From: RYN-230 sp963841695
GTDB lineage: Bacteria > Actinomycetota > Actinomycetes > Streptosporangiales > Streptosporangiaceae
Reading direction: 5' to 3'
Assembly (NCBI GenBank): GCA_963841695.1
Contig: CAWJDQ010000006.1
Span: 1 to 64,000, forward strand
DNA length: 64,000 nt
Numbering within the stretch: position 1 is the stretch's first letter; each line of letters opens with the position of its first letter. The position numbers and the translations under genes are program-made. Shown here piece after piece: positions 9,575 through 18,454 of this stretch. Under the pieces are notes generated by a model, which searched no databases, had not been told where the DNA came from, and saw only the letters and a program-made list of their open reading frames with translations.

Positions 9575-10168
9575 TCACCACACACCCGGGACCAGGCGCT
9601 TGCGGCTGGCCGCGAACCGCTCGTACTCCTCGCCCAGAGACTGGGTCAGCTGCCGCTCCTCGGCGCGGATGCGGACCGCCAGCCCCGCCCCGCCCAGGAG
9701 CGCCACGGCCACCAGGCTCCACACGTCATCGCAGGCCAGCGCGATCCCGGCGAGTACGAGCGCGATCCCGGTGTAGGAGGGATGGCGCACGTAGCGGTAC
9801 GGCCCGCGGGTCACCACCTGGTGCCCGGGCTGGATCTTGATCCAGTACTGGAAGAAACGCCCCAGGCTGGCAATCGACCAGGCCCGCAGCCCGATCCCGG
9901 CCACGATCAGCACCATCCCTGCCGCGAACGGCCAGACCAGGCCCCCGGGCCACGGCAGACCGCCCCGGCGGCCGAGCACCTCCGCCAGGATGACCGAGCC
10001 CACCAGGCAGGGCACCAGGACGAACGCGCTGCGGTCCACGGCCGCCGGGCCCCGGGACTGCAGGTGCTGGCGCACCCGCATGATGAACTCGAACACCGCC
10101 CAGACCGCGACCGCAACGGTGAACGCCGCCTCGGCGGCGCCATGCCGGAACACCAGGGGCACGACCAC
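9575..10168 (-). CDS. Isoprenylcysteine methyltransferase-like integral membrane protein
   Basis: A 197-residue protein with four or five hydrophobic segments and the ICMT/PEMT hallmark GPYRYVRHPSYTGIALVLAGIAL followed by RIRAEERQLTQSLGEEYERF. The conserved RHPxY and EEr.L...G.eY residues bind S-adenosylmethionine in this family. Bacterial members methylate small or lipid substrates; the physiological target is unknown. The GTG start at 10168 precedes the first hydrophobic segment and leaves about 170 bases to the next gene. It is convergent with the SDR gene. Confidence 0.8.
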   Translation of the reverse strand: MVVPLVFRHGAAEAAFTVAVAVWAVFEFIMRVRQHLQSRGPAAVDRSAFVLVPCLVGSVILAEVLGRRGGLPWPGGLVWPFAAGMVLIVAGIGLRAWSIASLGRFFQYWIKIQPGHQVVTRGPYRYVRHPSYTGIALVLAGIALACDDVWSLVAVALLGGAGLAVRIRAEERQLTQSLGEEYERFAASRKRLVPGVW

Positions 10169-10334
10169 CCGGCCAGTACATCACCCGGCCGGCCGGGAAG
10201 GGCAGCGCCACAGGCGAACGCGGGGGTCGTCGGGGCCTGCGGCCTGGACATGCGGCGGGAGGACCTGGAGCCCCATCGGCGTGCCCGCCCCCGCCACGGG
10301 GGTCCGCCGACCTGACCCGTGCCGCGGGCCCGGG

Positions 10335-11300
10335 TCAGCCGTAGGGATTGGGTGGCACGAAGCTGGCCCGGGTGATGGACAGGTACAGGTCCCGGCCGAT
10401 GTAACTGCTGCGGCCGCTGCCGCTGCTGGGTGTACTGCTGTCGGTCTGCTCGAGCAGCCGTGTGGTGGACGGGTCCTCGAAGGTCGCCTCGGTGTCCCCC
10501 GTCACCGCGTCGAGCCGGCTGATCTCCACGGCCGGGCGGCCGAGGTCGTCCCGGGCGTGGCTGTTCACCTGGACCCCGGGCGTAGCGGCCAGCACCCTGA
10601 ACAGGGCGGCGCGCAGCGCCGGGCTGACCAGCGGGTTCCACAGCAGGTCGGTGGCCTGCTCGAAGACCTTGTCGTCCGCGGTCAGCCTGGGCGGCCTGAT
10701 GGAGGGCTGGTGCGCTTGCCGCAGGATCTTGTCCTTCTCCCTCAGCTGGGCCGCCATGCCCGCGTCGGCCTCCTGCTGCTGCTGGTCGTACTGGGAGATC
10801 AGCAGGGCCCGCAGGGCGGCGGGGCCGGTCGGCATGGCGTTCAACTGCGCCTGGGTCGGTGACGCGTGCCGGGCAACGGGCAGCTCGCTGGGGATCCCGG
10901 CGCCCTGCTGATAGGTCCGCACGTCCCCGGTGAGGCTGTCGATCACGCTCATCTTCTTGTAGTTGTCCTGGATCTCGCGCATGACGACGTACCGGCCGCG
11001 GCCCTGCGGCTCGGCCGCCGCGACGGAGCTGAGCCGGTACAGCGTCCGCTGCGCCGCGGTCAGGGTGATCGCGGGCCGGGTGGGCGGCTGGCCGGGGCTC
11101 CCCGCGTGCCGCGGGACGAGCGCCGCCACCCCGGCGGTGCCGAGCGCGGCCGTCGTGGCGGCGAGGGTCACCACCCGGCCGCGGCGGTCCCGGCGCCGCT
11201 GCCGGGTCACCGCCTGGGTGGCAATTGAGGCCGGGGCGTGCACGTCGTCGGTGCAGCAGCGCATCACGGCCCGGAGGATGTCTTCATCGGTGCTGGGCAT
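10335..11300 (-). CDS. Membrane-anchored CU044_5270-type partner of a SigE-like sigma factor
   Basis: A 321-residue protein with a short cytoplasmic N-terminus (DEDILRAVMRCCTDD), one transmembrane segment (VVTLAATTAALGTAGVAAL, about 45-65) and an extracytoplasmic domain. It follows the sigma gene directly and a GTGA overlap is even possible; the ATG at 11300 is preferred because AAAGGA precedes it. Genes of this shape regularly pair with SigE-type sigma factors in actinomycetes and are thought to act as anti-sigma or sensor partners; that role is inferred from context. Confidence 0.75.
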   Translation of the reverse strand: MPSTDEDILRAVMRCCTDDVHAPASIATQAVTRQRRRDRRGRVVTLAATTAALGTAGVAALVPRHAGSPGQPPTRPAITLTAAQRTLYRLSSVAAAEPQGRGRYVVMREIQDNYKKMSVIDSLTGDVRTYQQGAGIPSELPVARHASPTQAQLNAMPTGPAALRALLISQYDQQQQEADAGMAAQLREKDKILRQAHQPSIRPPRLTADDKVFEQATDLLWNPLVSPALRAALFRVLAATPGVQVNSHARDDLGRPAVEISRLDAVTGDTEATFEDPSTTRLLEQTDSSTPSSGSGRSSYIGRDLYLSITRASFVPPNPYG

Positions 11301-11311
11301 CAGGGGTCCTT

Positions 11312-11836
11312 TCACGAGGTGCTGTCGCTGGTAGCGAAGATGGCGGTCAGCGCGGGATGCACACGCAGCTGGGCCATCGCGCGCGAGGCGGTGCTCTTCA
11401 CCGTGCCGGCGGAGACCCCGAGGAGGCTGGCCACGTCGGCTTCGCTGCGGTCGTCGAAGTAGCGCAGGACCACGATGGCGCGCTGCTGAGCGGTGAGGGT
11501 GTCCAGGGCGGCGAACAGCGCGGGCCGCAGTTCCACGGCGTCGCGGGCGTCGGCGGACCGCGGGTCGGTGCTCTCCCAGGCGGGGAAGAGCCGCGTTTCG
11601 CGGGGCCGCCGGGCGGCCGCCCGCGACTGGTCGATGACGATGTTGTGCATCACCCGCCGGCAGAATGCCCTGGGGTTGCCCACCCGCGACCAGCGCATGG
11701 CCAGCCGCTGCAGGGTTTCCTGGTAGACGTCCTCGGCGCGGTACGGGTCGGAGGTGAGCAGCGTCGCAATGCGAAGCAGCTCATCGCCTGACTCGGCGGC
11801 GAACGTCTCGAAGGCTCGCGCCTGCTGTCTGTCCAC
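11312..11836 (-). CDS. SigE-family ECF RNA polymerase sigma factor
   Basis: A 174-residue ECF sigma factor. Region 2 appears as ELLRIATLLTSDPYRAEDVYQETLQRLAMRW, region 4 as LDTLTAQQRAIVVLRYFDDRSEADVASLLGVSAGTVKSTASRAMAQLR. There is no C-terminal extension. The GTG start follows a good AGGAGGTCAC ribosome site. It is the first gene of a two-gene unit with the membrane-anchored protein downstream, suggesting response to an envelope signal. Confidence 0.88.
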   Translation of the reverse strand: MDRQQARAFETFAAESGDELLRIATLLTSDPYRAEDVYQETLQRLAMRWSRVGNPRAFCRRVMHNIVIDQSRAAARRPRETRLFPAWESTDPRSADARDAVELRPALFAALDTLTAQQRAIVVLRYFDDRSEADVASLLGVSAGTVKSTASRAMAQLRVHPALTAIFATSDSTS

Positions 11837-11920
11837 GTGACCTCCTGGTCGCCGCCGTCCTGGGTGCGGGGCGTCACCCCTGAGACGACGGCGCGGCCGA
11901 TGAGGTTGAGGGGACGGCGG

Positions 11921-12457
11921 TCAGCCGGTCAGCTTGACCAGGAACAGCCAGGCGCTGGCCACGCCGCCGACCAGGCTGGCCACTGCCGCGGGGATGAGCC
12001 AGTACAGGCCCCCGCCCGTCTTCAGCAGCAGTGTCACCCCGGCCCCGGCGACCAGGAGCGTGGTGACCAGGTTGGGCGAGTACTGCTGGATGTCGCCGGC
12101 GACCCGGTCCTCCGCGGAGGCGGGGCGGGCCGGCCCGGCTGGGTCGTGGCCCGCTGCCCCGCGGCCGCGCCTCGCCCGGTGGTCCAGGACCACCAGGATG
12201 GCCCCTGACAGCGCGGCCAGGGCCAGCAGTTCGGCGCCCAGCGCCGGGCGCGGCTGCGGCGCCACCAGCAGCAGCCCGGTCAGCACCGAGGTCATGAACA
12301 GGACCAGGGTCTGCGCGGCGCGGGAGGCGAGGCTGGGCGACCGGGCCAGCATCTCGCTCCTGAGCGACACCGCGACGAACAACAGCCCGGTCAGCGCCCC
12401 GGCCACAGCCGCCAGGCCCTCACCGAAGCCGAGCCACGCGGTGGCGGTATAGCCCAT
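11921..12457 (-). CDS. Integral membrane protein of unknown function
   Basis: A 178-residue protein with about five hydrophobic segments (AWLGFGEGLAAVAGALTGLLFVAVSL; TLVLFMTSVLTGLLLVAP; LLALAALSGAILVVL; NLVTTLLVAGAGVTLLL; LIPAAVASLVGGVASAWLFLV) and a hydrophilic loop around 110-130. The ATG at 12457 has GGGGAG seven bases upstream; the longer frame above it is unlikely. Similar small membrane proteins are widespread in actinomycetes without assigned function. No catalytic motif is visible. Confidence 0.7.
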   Translation of the reverse strand: MGYTATAWLGFGEGLAAVAGALTGLLFVAVSLRSEMLARSPSLASRAAQTLVLFMTSVLTGLLLVAPQPRPALGAELLALAALSGAILVVLDHRARRGRGAAGHDPAGPARPASAEDRVAGDIQQYSPNLVTTLLVAGAGVTLLLKTGGGLYWLIPAAVASLVGGVASAWLFLVKLTG

Positions 12458-12621
12458 GGTCACGCTCCCCAGGATCGCTGATCGATCTTCTCCTGCGGGC
12501 AGGCCCGCGGTCCCCCGAACAGCGGCCCGCACCCGGCTGGCCCCGTGGGCCGCCTCCACCAGCATCCCGTTTAACTGCCTGGACCTGCGGATATACCAGA
12601 ACGCGGGGGCCAGTTGCCGTC

Positions 12622-14207
12622 GTGCCGCAAAACGGCACGAGCGGGACGAACAGGACGCGCCACGGCGGCCCGCTCGCGCACGCGCCAACCGCTCGGGGGA
12701 TCGTCATCGCGAAGATCACGCCGCAATCATCTGGGCCTCCGGACAGTGCGTCCCTCCACGAGCTCAAGCTGGTCTGCATGACCAACCTGCTGGCCACCTC
12801 CGAGGAGCGGGTGTACTTCAAGGACAGCAGCAGCCGGTTCCTGTTCGTCAGCAGGGGCTGGATCGAGGCGTACGCCCCGGGGCGCGCTGCGCAGGAGCTG
12901 ACCGGCAAGACGGATTTCGACGTGTTCACCGAGGCGCACGCCTCGGCGGCGTTCGCGGACGAGCAGGAGATCATCCGCACCGGCGAGCCGCTCGTGGGCC
13001 AGGTGGAACGCGAGACCTATTCGGCCGGCCGGATGCCTGGGTATCCACGACCAAGATGCCGCTCCGGGACGAGCACGGCAAGATCATCGGCACGTTCGGG
13101 ATCAGCCGGGACATCACCGCCCAGATCAGGGCGGAGAGCGCACTGGCCCGCCAGGCCGGCGAGCTGGGCGCCCAGAACGAGCGGCTGCGCGAGCTGGACC
13201 GGCTGAAGGACGAGTTCGTGGCGCTGGTCTCGCACGAGCTGCGGACCCCACTGACCTCGATTATCGGCTACATCCAGCTGCTCCGGGACGAGCGGGCGAG
13301 CGGGCTGAACACCGACCACTTCGCCGAGGTCATCGAGCGTAATGCGGAACGCCTGCTGCGCCTGGTGGGCGATCTGCTGTTCCTGTCCCAGGTCCAGTCG
13401 GGCCAGCTGGCACTGGAACTCCACGACACCGACCTGGCCAGCGTGGCCGTCGGGGCGGTGGAGGAGGCGCGGCCCGAGGCGGAGCGCAAGCACATCGACC
13501 TGAACCTGTCCGTGGCCGCGGTTCCGCGCCTCACCGTGGACCCGACGCGCATCTACCAGCTCCTCGGCAACCTCATCTCCAACTCCGTCAAGTTCACCCC
13601 GGAAGGCGGGAAGGTCGAGGTCAACCTGGCCGTGAAGGGCGACGAGGCGGTACTCAGCGTCGCCGACAACGGCATCGGCATCCAGGCCGCGGACCGCGAG
13701 CGGATCTTCGAGCGGTTCTACCGCACCGAGGCCGCCACCCAGCGGGTCATCCCCGGCAGCGGGCTCGGGCTCACCATCTCCCGGGCCATCGTCGACGCCC
13801 ACCAGGGCACCATCGACGTGCGCAGCGACGGGGAGCACGGCAGCACGTTCAGCGTGCGCCTGCCGCTGGCGTTAGGCATCCCGCTGGCGGCGCACTCACA
13901 GGTGATGCGGCTTGGCCAGCGGCCAGCCCCCGGCGGCCAGCCTGGCCCGGACCCGGGCGACGTCGGAGTCGAGCGGCTTCTCGTTGGTCACGGCCGCGAT
14001 GGCCTTACGGATCGCTTCCGCGGAGTCGGGGTCGCTCTCCTGCCATCTACCGTCGCGCGCCGTGGCGGCCGGATGATCGACGGTGACTGTGTCCTGGCTG
14101 CTCAGCTGAGCACGGCGGACATCACGGCGCCGGGCTCGGTGCCCGCCTGGACGGCCAACGCGCCGTCCGGCGACCAGATGCCGGACCGGCAGGCGCACTC
14201 GGTGTAG
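12622..14207 (+). pseudogene. PAS-domain sensor histidine kinase (one frameshift)
   Basis: A cytoplasmic-type histidine kinase in two frames that join near 13020. The PAS domain covers TNLLATSEERVYFKDSSSRFLF to FGISRDITAQ. HisKA has the phospho-acceptor in FVALVSHELRTPL, and HATPase_c shows NLISNSVKFTPEGG, DNGIGI, FERFYR and GSGLGLTIS, complete by about 13865. After that the frame runs on to 14207 antisense to the downstream minus-strand genes, so the last ~110 residues are probably not native. No response regulator is adjacent. The shift fits one missing base; ATG at 13056 could give a PAS-less kinase. Confidence 0.8.
13896..14105 (-). CDS. Possible small protein after the nitrilase-family gene
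   Basis: A short frame immediately downstream of the hydrolase reads TVTVDHPAATARDG and ends AAVTNEKPLDSDVARVRARLAAGGWPLAKPHHL. Its composition is much more protein-like than the opposing frame, and it would be coupled to the hydrolase stop codon. No ATG or GTG is available; CTG at 14105 is the only near start, so the true start or a lost base is uncertain. It resembles small actinobacterial carboxylase-subunit-like proteins only in its tail. Confidence 0.35.
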   Translation of the reverse strand: MSSQDTVTVDHPAATARDGRWQESDPDSAEAIRKAIAAVTNEKPLDSDVARVRARLAAGGWPLAKPHHL

Positions 14208-14806
14208 CCGCCGCCGGTGGCCCCCGCGAAGCTCGCGATCGCGACCCACATCCCGTAGCCGGCCGCGATCCGGCTGGCCCGCTCCTCCTGCAGGGCGCGC
14301 TCGCCAGCGGCCATCACGGTGCCCGCCACGTAAGCGTCAACGCCGAGGGCGGCGGTGTCCACCTGGTGCTGCGGGACGCTGACGTCCTTGCAGATGGCCA
14401 GGCCGAGCCGCCAGCCGCCTACTTCCAGCACGGCGGGCTTGTCGCCCGGCCCGAACCGCCCGGTCTCGGCCTCGCCCAGCCACATCTTCCGGTAAGCCAC
14501 GCTGACCCCGTCGCCGTCCACGGCCAGCACCGCGATGTGCGGGCGTCCCGTCTCCCCCGGGACCGGCGCGCCGGCCAGGGCGACCGTCCCCGTCTCGGCG
14601 CACGCCTCGGCCAGCGGGCAGAGCCGCGGGTCGCCGGCCGTGAGGGCCGGGGCGCCCAGCTCGTACCCGGTCAGCGACAGCTCGGGGAAGACCACCACCT
14701 GGGCGGCGGCGGCGCGCACCGCGGCCGCGTGCGCGACCGCGTTCTGGGTCACGTCGTACGGCACGCACAGCGGCTGAGCGACTGCGACGCGAAGCGCTTC
14801 CCGCAT
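14102..14806 (-). CDS. Carbon-nitrogen (nitrilase-family) hydrolase
   Basis: A 234-residue cytoplasmic amidase. The catalytic triad is visible: Glu42 in VVFPELSLTGYEL, Lys107 in VAYRKMWLG and Cys139 in LGLAICKDVS, in family order. It is slightly shorter than the usual 260-280 residues. It would hydrolyse a small amide or carbamoyl substrate to acid and ammonia. It may share a transcript with the small frame at 13896. Divergent from the DGPF gene across an AT-richer 160-base promoter region. Confidence 0.85.
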   Translation of the reverse strand: MREALRVAVAQPLCVPYDVTQNAVAHAAAVRAAAAQVVVFPELSLTGYELGAPALTAGDPRLCPLAEACAETGTVALAGAPVPGETGRPHIAVLAVDGDGVSVAYRKMWLGEAETGRFGPGDKPAVLEVGGWRLGLAICKDVSVPQHQVDTAALGVDAYVAGTVMAAGERALQEERASRIAAGYGMWVAIASFAGATGGGYTECACRSGIWSPDGALAVQAGTEPGAVMSAVLS

Positions 14807-14969
14807 GGGACCCCCAGCTGAGCAGCGGGCGGCCCCGATCCGCCCGCATAGGCTCTTTATTTTCGCTTACTAAGGCAAATCCCCGCCGGGCGCGTGTCGA
14901 TTTGCGGGATCGCGGATCGTGTAGACGGCGAGAAGCGGGCCGCCGCCGGCCCTGACCGAGGAGGAAGCG

Positions 14970-15365
14970 ATGCCGCGGTACCTGCTCAGCATGTACCAGC
15001 CTGATGGTGACCCGCCGCCGCCGGAGGTGCTGGGCCCGATCGTGGAGAAGCTGGCCGCCTGGAACCAGGATCTCCGGGCCGCCGGGGCCTGGGTCTTCAC
15101 CGCGGGCCTGCACCCGGCCAGCACGGCCACCGTGGTCCGGTCCAGCCGCGGAGACGTGGTCGTGACCGACGGCCCGTTCGCCGAGGGCAAGGAGCACCTG
15201 GGCGGGTTCACCGTGATCAGCGTGCCTGACCTGGACGCCGCGCTGGACTGGGGCCGTCGGATCGCCGAGATCACCACCCTGCCCTGCGAAGTGTGGCCAC
15301 TGCGGAGCAGCGAGGCAGATCTGCGGAGCGGCGAGGCAGACCTGCGGAGCGGCGACGGAGGCTGA
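14970..15365 (+). CDS. YCII-related DGPF-domain protein
   Basis: A 131-residue YCII/DGPF protein with the eponymous motif in VVVTDGPFAEGKEHLGGFTVI. The ATG has GAGGAGGAAG just upstream. The last 20 residues come from a 21-base tandem repeat (ADLRSGE units) absent from the family core. It directly precedes an ECF42 sigma factor; this pairing is a recognised feature of ECF42 loci, where the DGPF protein is thought to take part in signalling. Confidence 0.88.
   Translation: MPRYLLSMYQPDGDPPPPEVLGPIVEKLAAWNQDLRAAGAWVFTAGLHPASTATVVRSSRGDVVVTDGPFAEGKEHLGGFTVISVPDLDAALDWGRRIAEITTLPCEVWPLRSSEADLRSGEADLRSGDGG
15302..15358 (+). repeat. 21-bp tandem repeat at the end of the DGPF gene
   Basis: About two and a half copies of CTGCGGAGCGGCGAGGCAGA-type units encode the repeated SEADLRSGEADLRSG tail. 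The array spans the region where the downstream sigma gene should begin, so copy number would alter both genes. Confidence 0.7.
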
Positions 15366-15396
15366 GGACACCGGGCCCGGCGCGGACATCGAGCGG

Positions 15397-16764
15397 GTGT
15401 TCCGCGCGGAGTACGGGCGCGCGGTGTCGGTCCTGGTCCGCGTGTTCGGCGACATCGACATCGCCGAGGACGCGGTCCAGGACGCCTTCGCCCGCGCCGT
15501 GGCGCGCTGGCCCGCCGACGGGCGGCCGCCGAGCCCGGCGGGCTGGATCATCACCACCGCCCGGAACCAGGCGATTGACCGGCTGCGCCGGGAGGCGTCC
15601 CGGTCCGGCCGGCACGCCCAGGCCGCCCTGCTGCACGCGGGCCAGGCAGCGGGCGGCGGCGAACCCGGCGAGGAGGGTCCCGTGCCCGACGACCGGCTCC
15701 GGCTGCTGTTCACCTGCTGCCATCCTGCGCTCAGCCCGGCCACCCAGGTCGCGCTCACGCTGCGGCTGCTCGGCGGGCTGAGCACCGCGCAGATCGCGCA
15801 CGCGTTCCTGGTGCCTGAGCCGACCCTGGCCCAGCGGCTGGTCCGGGCCAAGGGAAAGATCCGTGACGCGCGGATCCCCTACCGGGTGCCGGGCCAGGCC
15901 GACCTGCCCGGCCGCCTGGCCGCCGTGCTGACCGCGGTGTACCTCATCTTCAACGAGGGCTACACGGCCAGCACTGGTGACCAGCTGACCCGGCCCGATC
16001 TGTGCGCCGAGGCGATCCGGCTCGGGCGGTTGCTGGCCGGGCTGATGCCGGACGAGGCGGAAGTCCTGGGGCTGCTCGCCCTCATGCTGCTGACCGAGTC
16101 CCGGCGGGCGGCCCGGACCGCCCCGGACGGGAGCCTGATCCTGCTGGCGGACCAGGACCGGAGCCGCTGGGACCGCGGGCTCATCGCCGAGGGGCAGGCC
16201 CTGGTGCGCCGCTGCCTGCGCCGCGGCCAGCCGGGCCCATACCAGATCCAGGCGGCGATCAACGCCGTGCACAGTGATACGGCGCACAGCGATACGACGC
16301 ACGGGGACACAGGTCACGGGGACACGCCGCGCGCGGGCGGGGCAGCCACGGACTGGGGGCAGATCCTCCAGCTCTACGACCAGCTGCTGGCCGTGGCCCC
16401 CAGCCCGGTGGTGGCCCTGAACCGCGCGGTCGCGGTGGCCGAGGTTGACGGGCCGGCCGCCGCGCTCGCCCTGGTCGACCAGCTAGGTGACGCGGCCGGC
16501 CCGGGCACCGGCCTCGACGGCTATCACCTGTTCCACGCCATCCGGGCCGACCTGCTCCGGCGCCGCCAGCACCAGGTCCTGGGGCGCGCGGTTACCTGGT
16601 GGTCAGCAGCGGCTGGTGTTCCTGGGGCCGGCCGCGCCGGGCTGGCCGGAGAGGACCCGGCTACAGCCCCGGCAGGCCAGGCCGATGAACCAGGCCGGGA
16701 TCGCCGGCGAGTCGGTGGGCGGGTTGGTGGGCAGCAGCATGCGGCGCCCGCGGGGCCTGGCTGA
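15397..16764 (+). CDS. ECF42-type RNA polymerase sigma factor, C-terminus damaged
   Basis: ECF sigma factor with the large C-terminal helical extension of group ECF42. Region 2 is VSVLVRVFGDIDIAEDAVQDAFARAVARWP; region 4 is TQVALTLRLLGGLSTAQIAHAFLVPEPTLAQRLVRAKGKI; the extension includes YLIFNEGYTAS and LYDQLLAVAPSPVVALNRAVAV. GTG 15397 is already inside region 2, so the real start is probably about twelve codons upstream near the DGPF stop. After HLFHAIRADLL the family sequence stops and the frame reads antisense into the phosphoesterase, so the final helices are missing. A 15-base HSDT/HGDT repeat interrupts the extension. Confidence 0.82.
   Translation: MFRAEYGRAVSVLVRVFGDIDIAEDAVQDAFARAVARWPADGRPPSPAGWIITTARNQAIDRLRREASRSGRHAQAALLHAGQAAGGGEPGEEGPVPDDRLRLLFTCCHPALSPATQVALTLRLLGGLSTAQIAHAFLVPEPTLAQRLVRAKGKIRDARIPYRVPGQADLPGRLAAVLTAVYLIFNEGYTASTGDQLTRPDLCAEAIRLGRLLAGLMPDEAEVLGLLALMLLTESRRAARTAPDGSLILLADQDRSRWDRGLIAEGQALVRRCLRRGQPGPYQIQAAINAVHSDTAHSDTTHGDTGHGDTPRAGGAATDWGQILQLYDQLLAVAPSPVVALNRAVAVAEVDGPAAALALVDQLGDAAGPGTGLDGYHLFHAIRADLLRRRQHQVLGRAVTWWSAAAGVPGAGRAGLAGEDPATAPAGQADEPGRDRRRVGGRVGGQQHAAPAGPG
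16266..16325 (+). repeat. 15-bp tandem repeat inside the ECF42 gene
   Basis: Four degenerate copies encode HSDTA-HSDTT-HGDTG-HGDTP, inserted between helices of the C-terminal extension. In frame, so it lengthens a loop without breaking the protein. Confidence 0.7.
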
Positions 16765-18215
16765 AGTCGAAGTCCTGGTCCATGTTGCCCAGGATCGGCT
16801 CGTCCTCGCGGACGTCGGGCCGGGGATCGGGACGGCCGTCGGTGGCGGGGTTGAGCCGGGCCCCGCCCAGGAAGTCGTCCTCGATGAACTTCAGGTAGGC
16901 GTCGCTGCTGAGCGTCTGGTGGTCGATGAAGCCCCGCTTGGCGTACGGGGAGATGACCATGGCCGGGCACGCGGAGGCCGTAGCCGTTCTGGTCCACGGC
17001 CGGCGGGACCACGTTGTCGTAGAAGCCGCCCCAGTCGTCCCAGGACAGGAAGATCGCGGTGGAGTCCCAGTCCGGGCTCTTCATCGCGGCGTTGATCAGC
17101 GCCGTGACGTAGGCCTGGCCCCGGTGGACGCTCGCGGGCGGGTGGTCGCTGTCCGCACCGGAAGGGACGATCCAGCTGACCGCGGGCAGGGTGCCCGTCC
17201 TGGCCGCGTGCAGGTAGCTGCTCAGCGCCTGGATGTTGTGCAGCTGGTGGTCGGACTGCACGTCGCCGAACAGCGGCAGCGGGTTCCAGATCCCGGGGGT
17301 CTGCACGTTCTGGACCACCGGGGCGCAGGTCTCGGCCGAGTCGCTGTCGCAGTCGGGCTGGATGCCGGCCTGGACGTAGTACGCGCCAGCTCACGTGGTG
17401 GGCGTAAAGCAGCCAGGTGATGTCGGTCCAGGCCAGGTCGATGCTGGTCTTGCCGTCGCGCAGCTCGCTGTCCACGGCCTTCTGGAACCGGCTGACCCCG
17501 TACGGCCCGACGATGTCGTTGACGCAGCTCATCGGCGAGCGGTTCCTGCACTTGGCCGACCAGGCGGACACCATGTACAGGTGGTCCGGCAGCGACCACG
17601 ACTTCACCGGCTCGAACATGTGGTCGTCGAGCACGTAGTTCTTGGCGTACGTCCAGTAGTTGGGGATCTCCGCGGCCGTGTGGTAGCCCATCACGTCCGG
17701 AGCGTGGGTCCCGGCGCAGGCCGGGTCGTCGGCGATCCGGCAGGACGCCCGGGCCTCGTCCCGCTGCCGGATGAACCCGTTCATCCGGCCGCCGTTCACG
17801 TCGGCTACCGCGTTGGCCTCGCCGTGCGGGCCGCCGCCATTGACGTCCTGTTGTGTCGTGATACGGCCGGGTGCAGCCGCCGCCCGAGTCCGGCACGCAC
17901 ACGGTCGGCTTCCCGTTCCGCATGGGGATGCCATCGGCGCCGGGGTAGGTGCCGAAGTAGCTGTCGAACGAGCGGTTCTCCTGCATGATGATGATCACGT
18001 GCTTGATCTTGTGGATGCCCTGGGGAACCACATAGTGGCCGGTCCGGCCGCCCGCCACGACCTCCCCCGACAGGGCCCTGGCCTGGTTCCGGTGGGCGGG
18101 GTGGGCCAGGCGAGCCCGGCTGGCCCGGTGAACTGCACGCCGCCAGGAGCCCGGCCACGGCCAGGCCGGCCCCGGCCGCACACCACGATCTGACGCGGAC
18201 GCGCCTCGTTCCCAT
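16603..18215 (-). pseudogene. Frameshifted lipoprotein phosphoesterase (phospholipase C/acid phosphatase family)
   Basis: Segments in alternating frames rebuild one secreted phosphoesterase: lipobox LAVAGLLAACSS; metal-binding start HVIIIMQENRSFDSYFGTYPGADG; then MNGFIRQRDEA, MGYHTAAEIPNYWTYAKNYVLDDHMFEP, SWSLPDHLYMVSAWSA, PAVSWIVPSGADSDHPP, IFLSWDDWGGFYDNVVPP, MVISPYAKRGFIDHQTLSSDAYLKFIEDDFLGG and a tail ending at TGA (16603). At least five shifts are needed (near 18120, 17870, 17385, 16965, 16750). The ATG at 18215 has GGGAGAGG before it. Family members hydrolyse phosphodiesters or phosphomonoesters outside the cell. Its 3' end abuts the truncated sigma gene. Confidence 0.8.
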
Positions 18216-18454
18216 GCCGAGCCTCTCCCGAGTGCCGGAATCCAGGCGTCCGGCACGGAGCGCCCATTCGGCAGATACCTGCCCCCCGGTCGGTAAAAGT
18301 ACCCGAAACGGCAGGCAATCGTGGGGGCAGTACGCCCGGAAAGGGATGATATGCCGGGCGGCAAAGGCGGTATCCGGGCGCGGCTGAGGAGGACGGGACG
18401 GTTTTCGTTGCGGAGAATTCTGGCTGCGGAAGGCGGGGCCGGTGCGAGCAGGAC

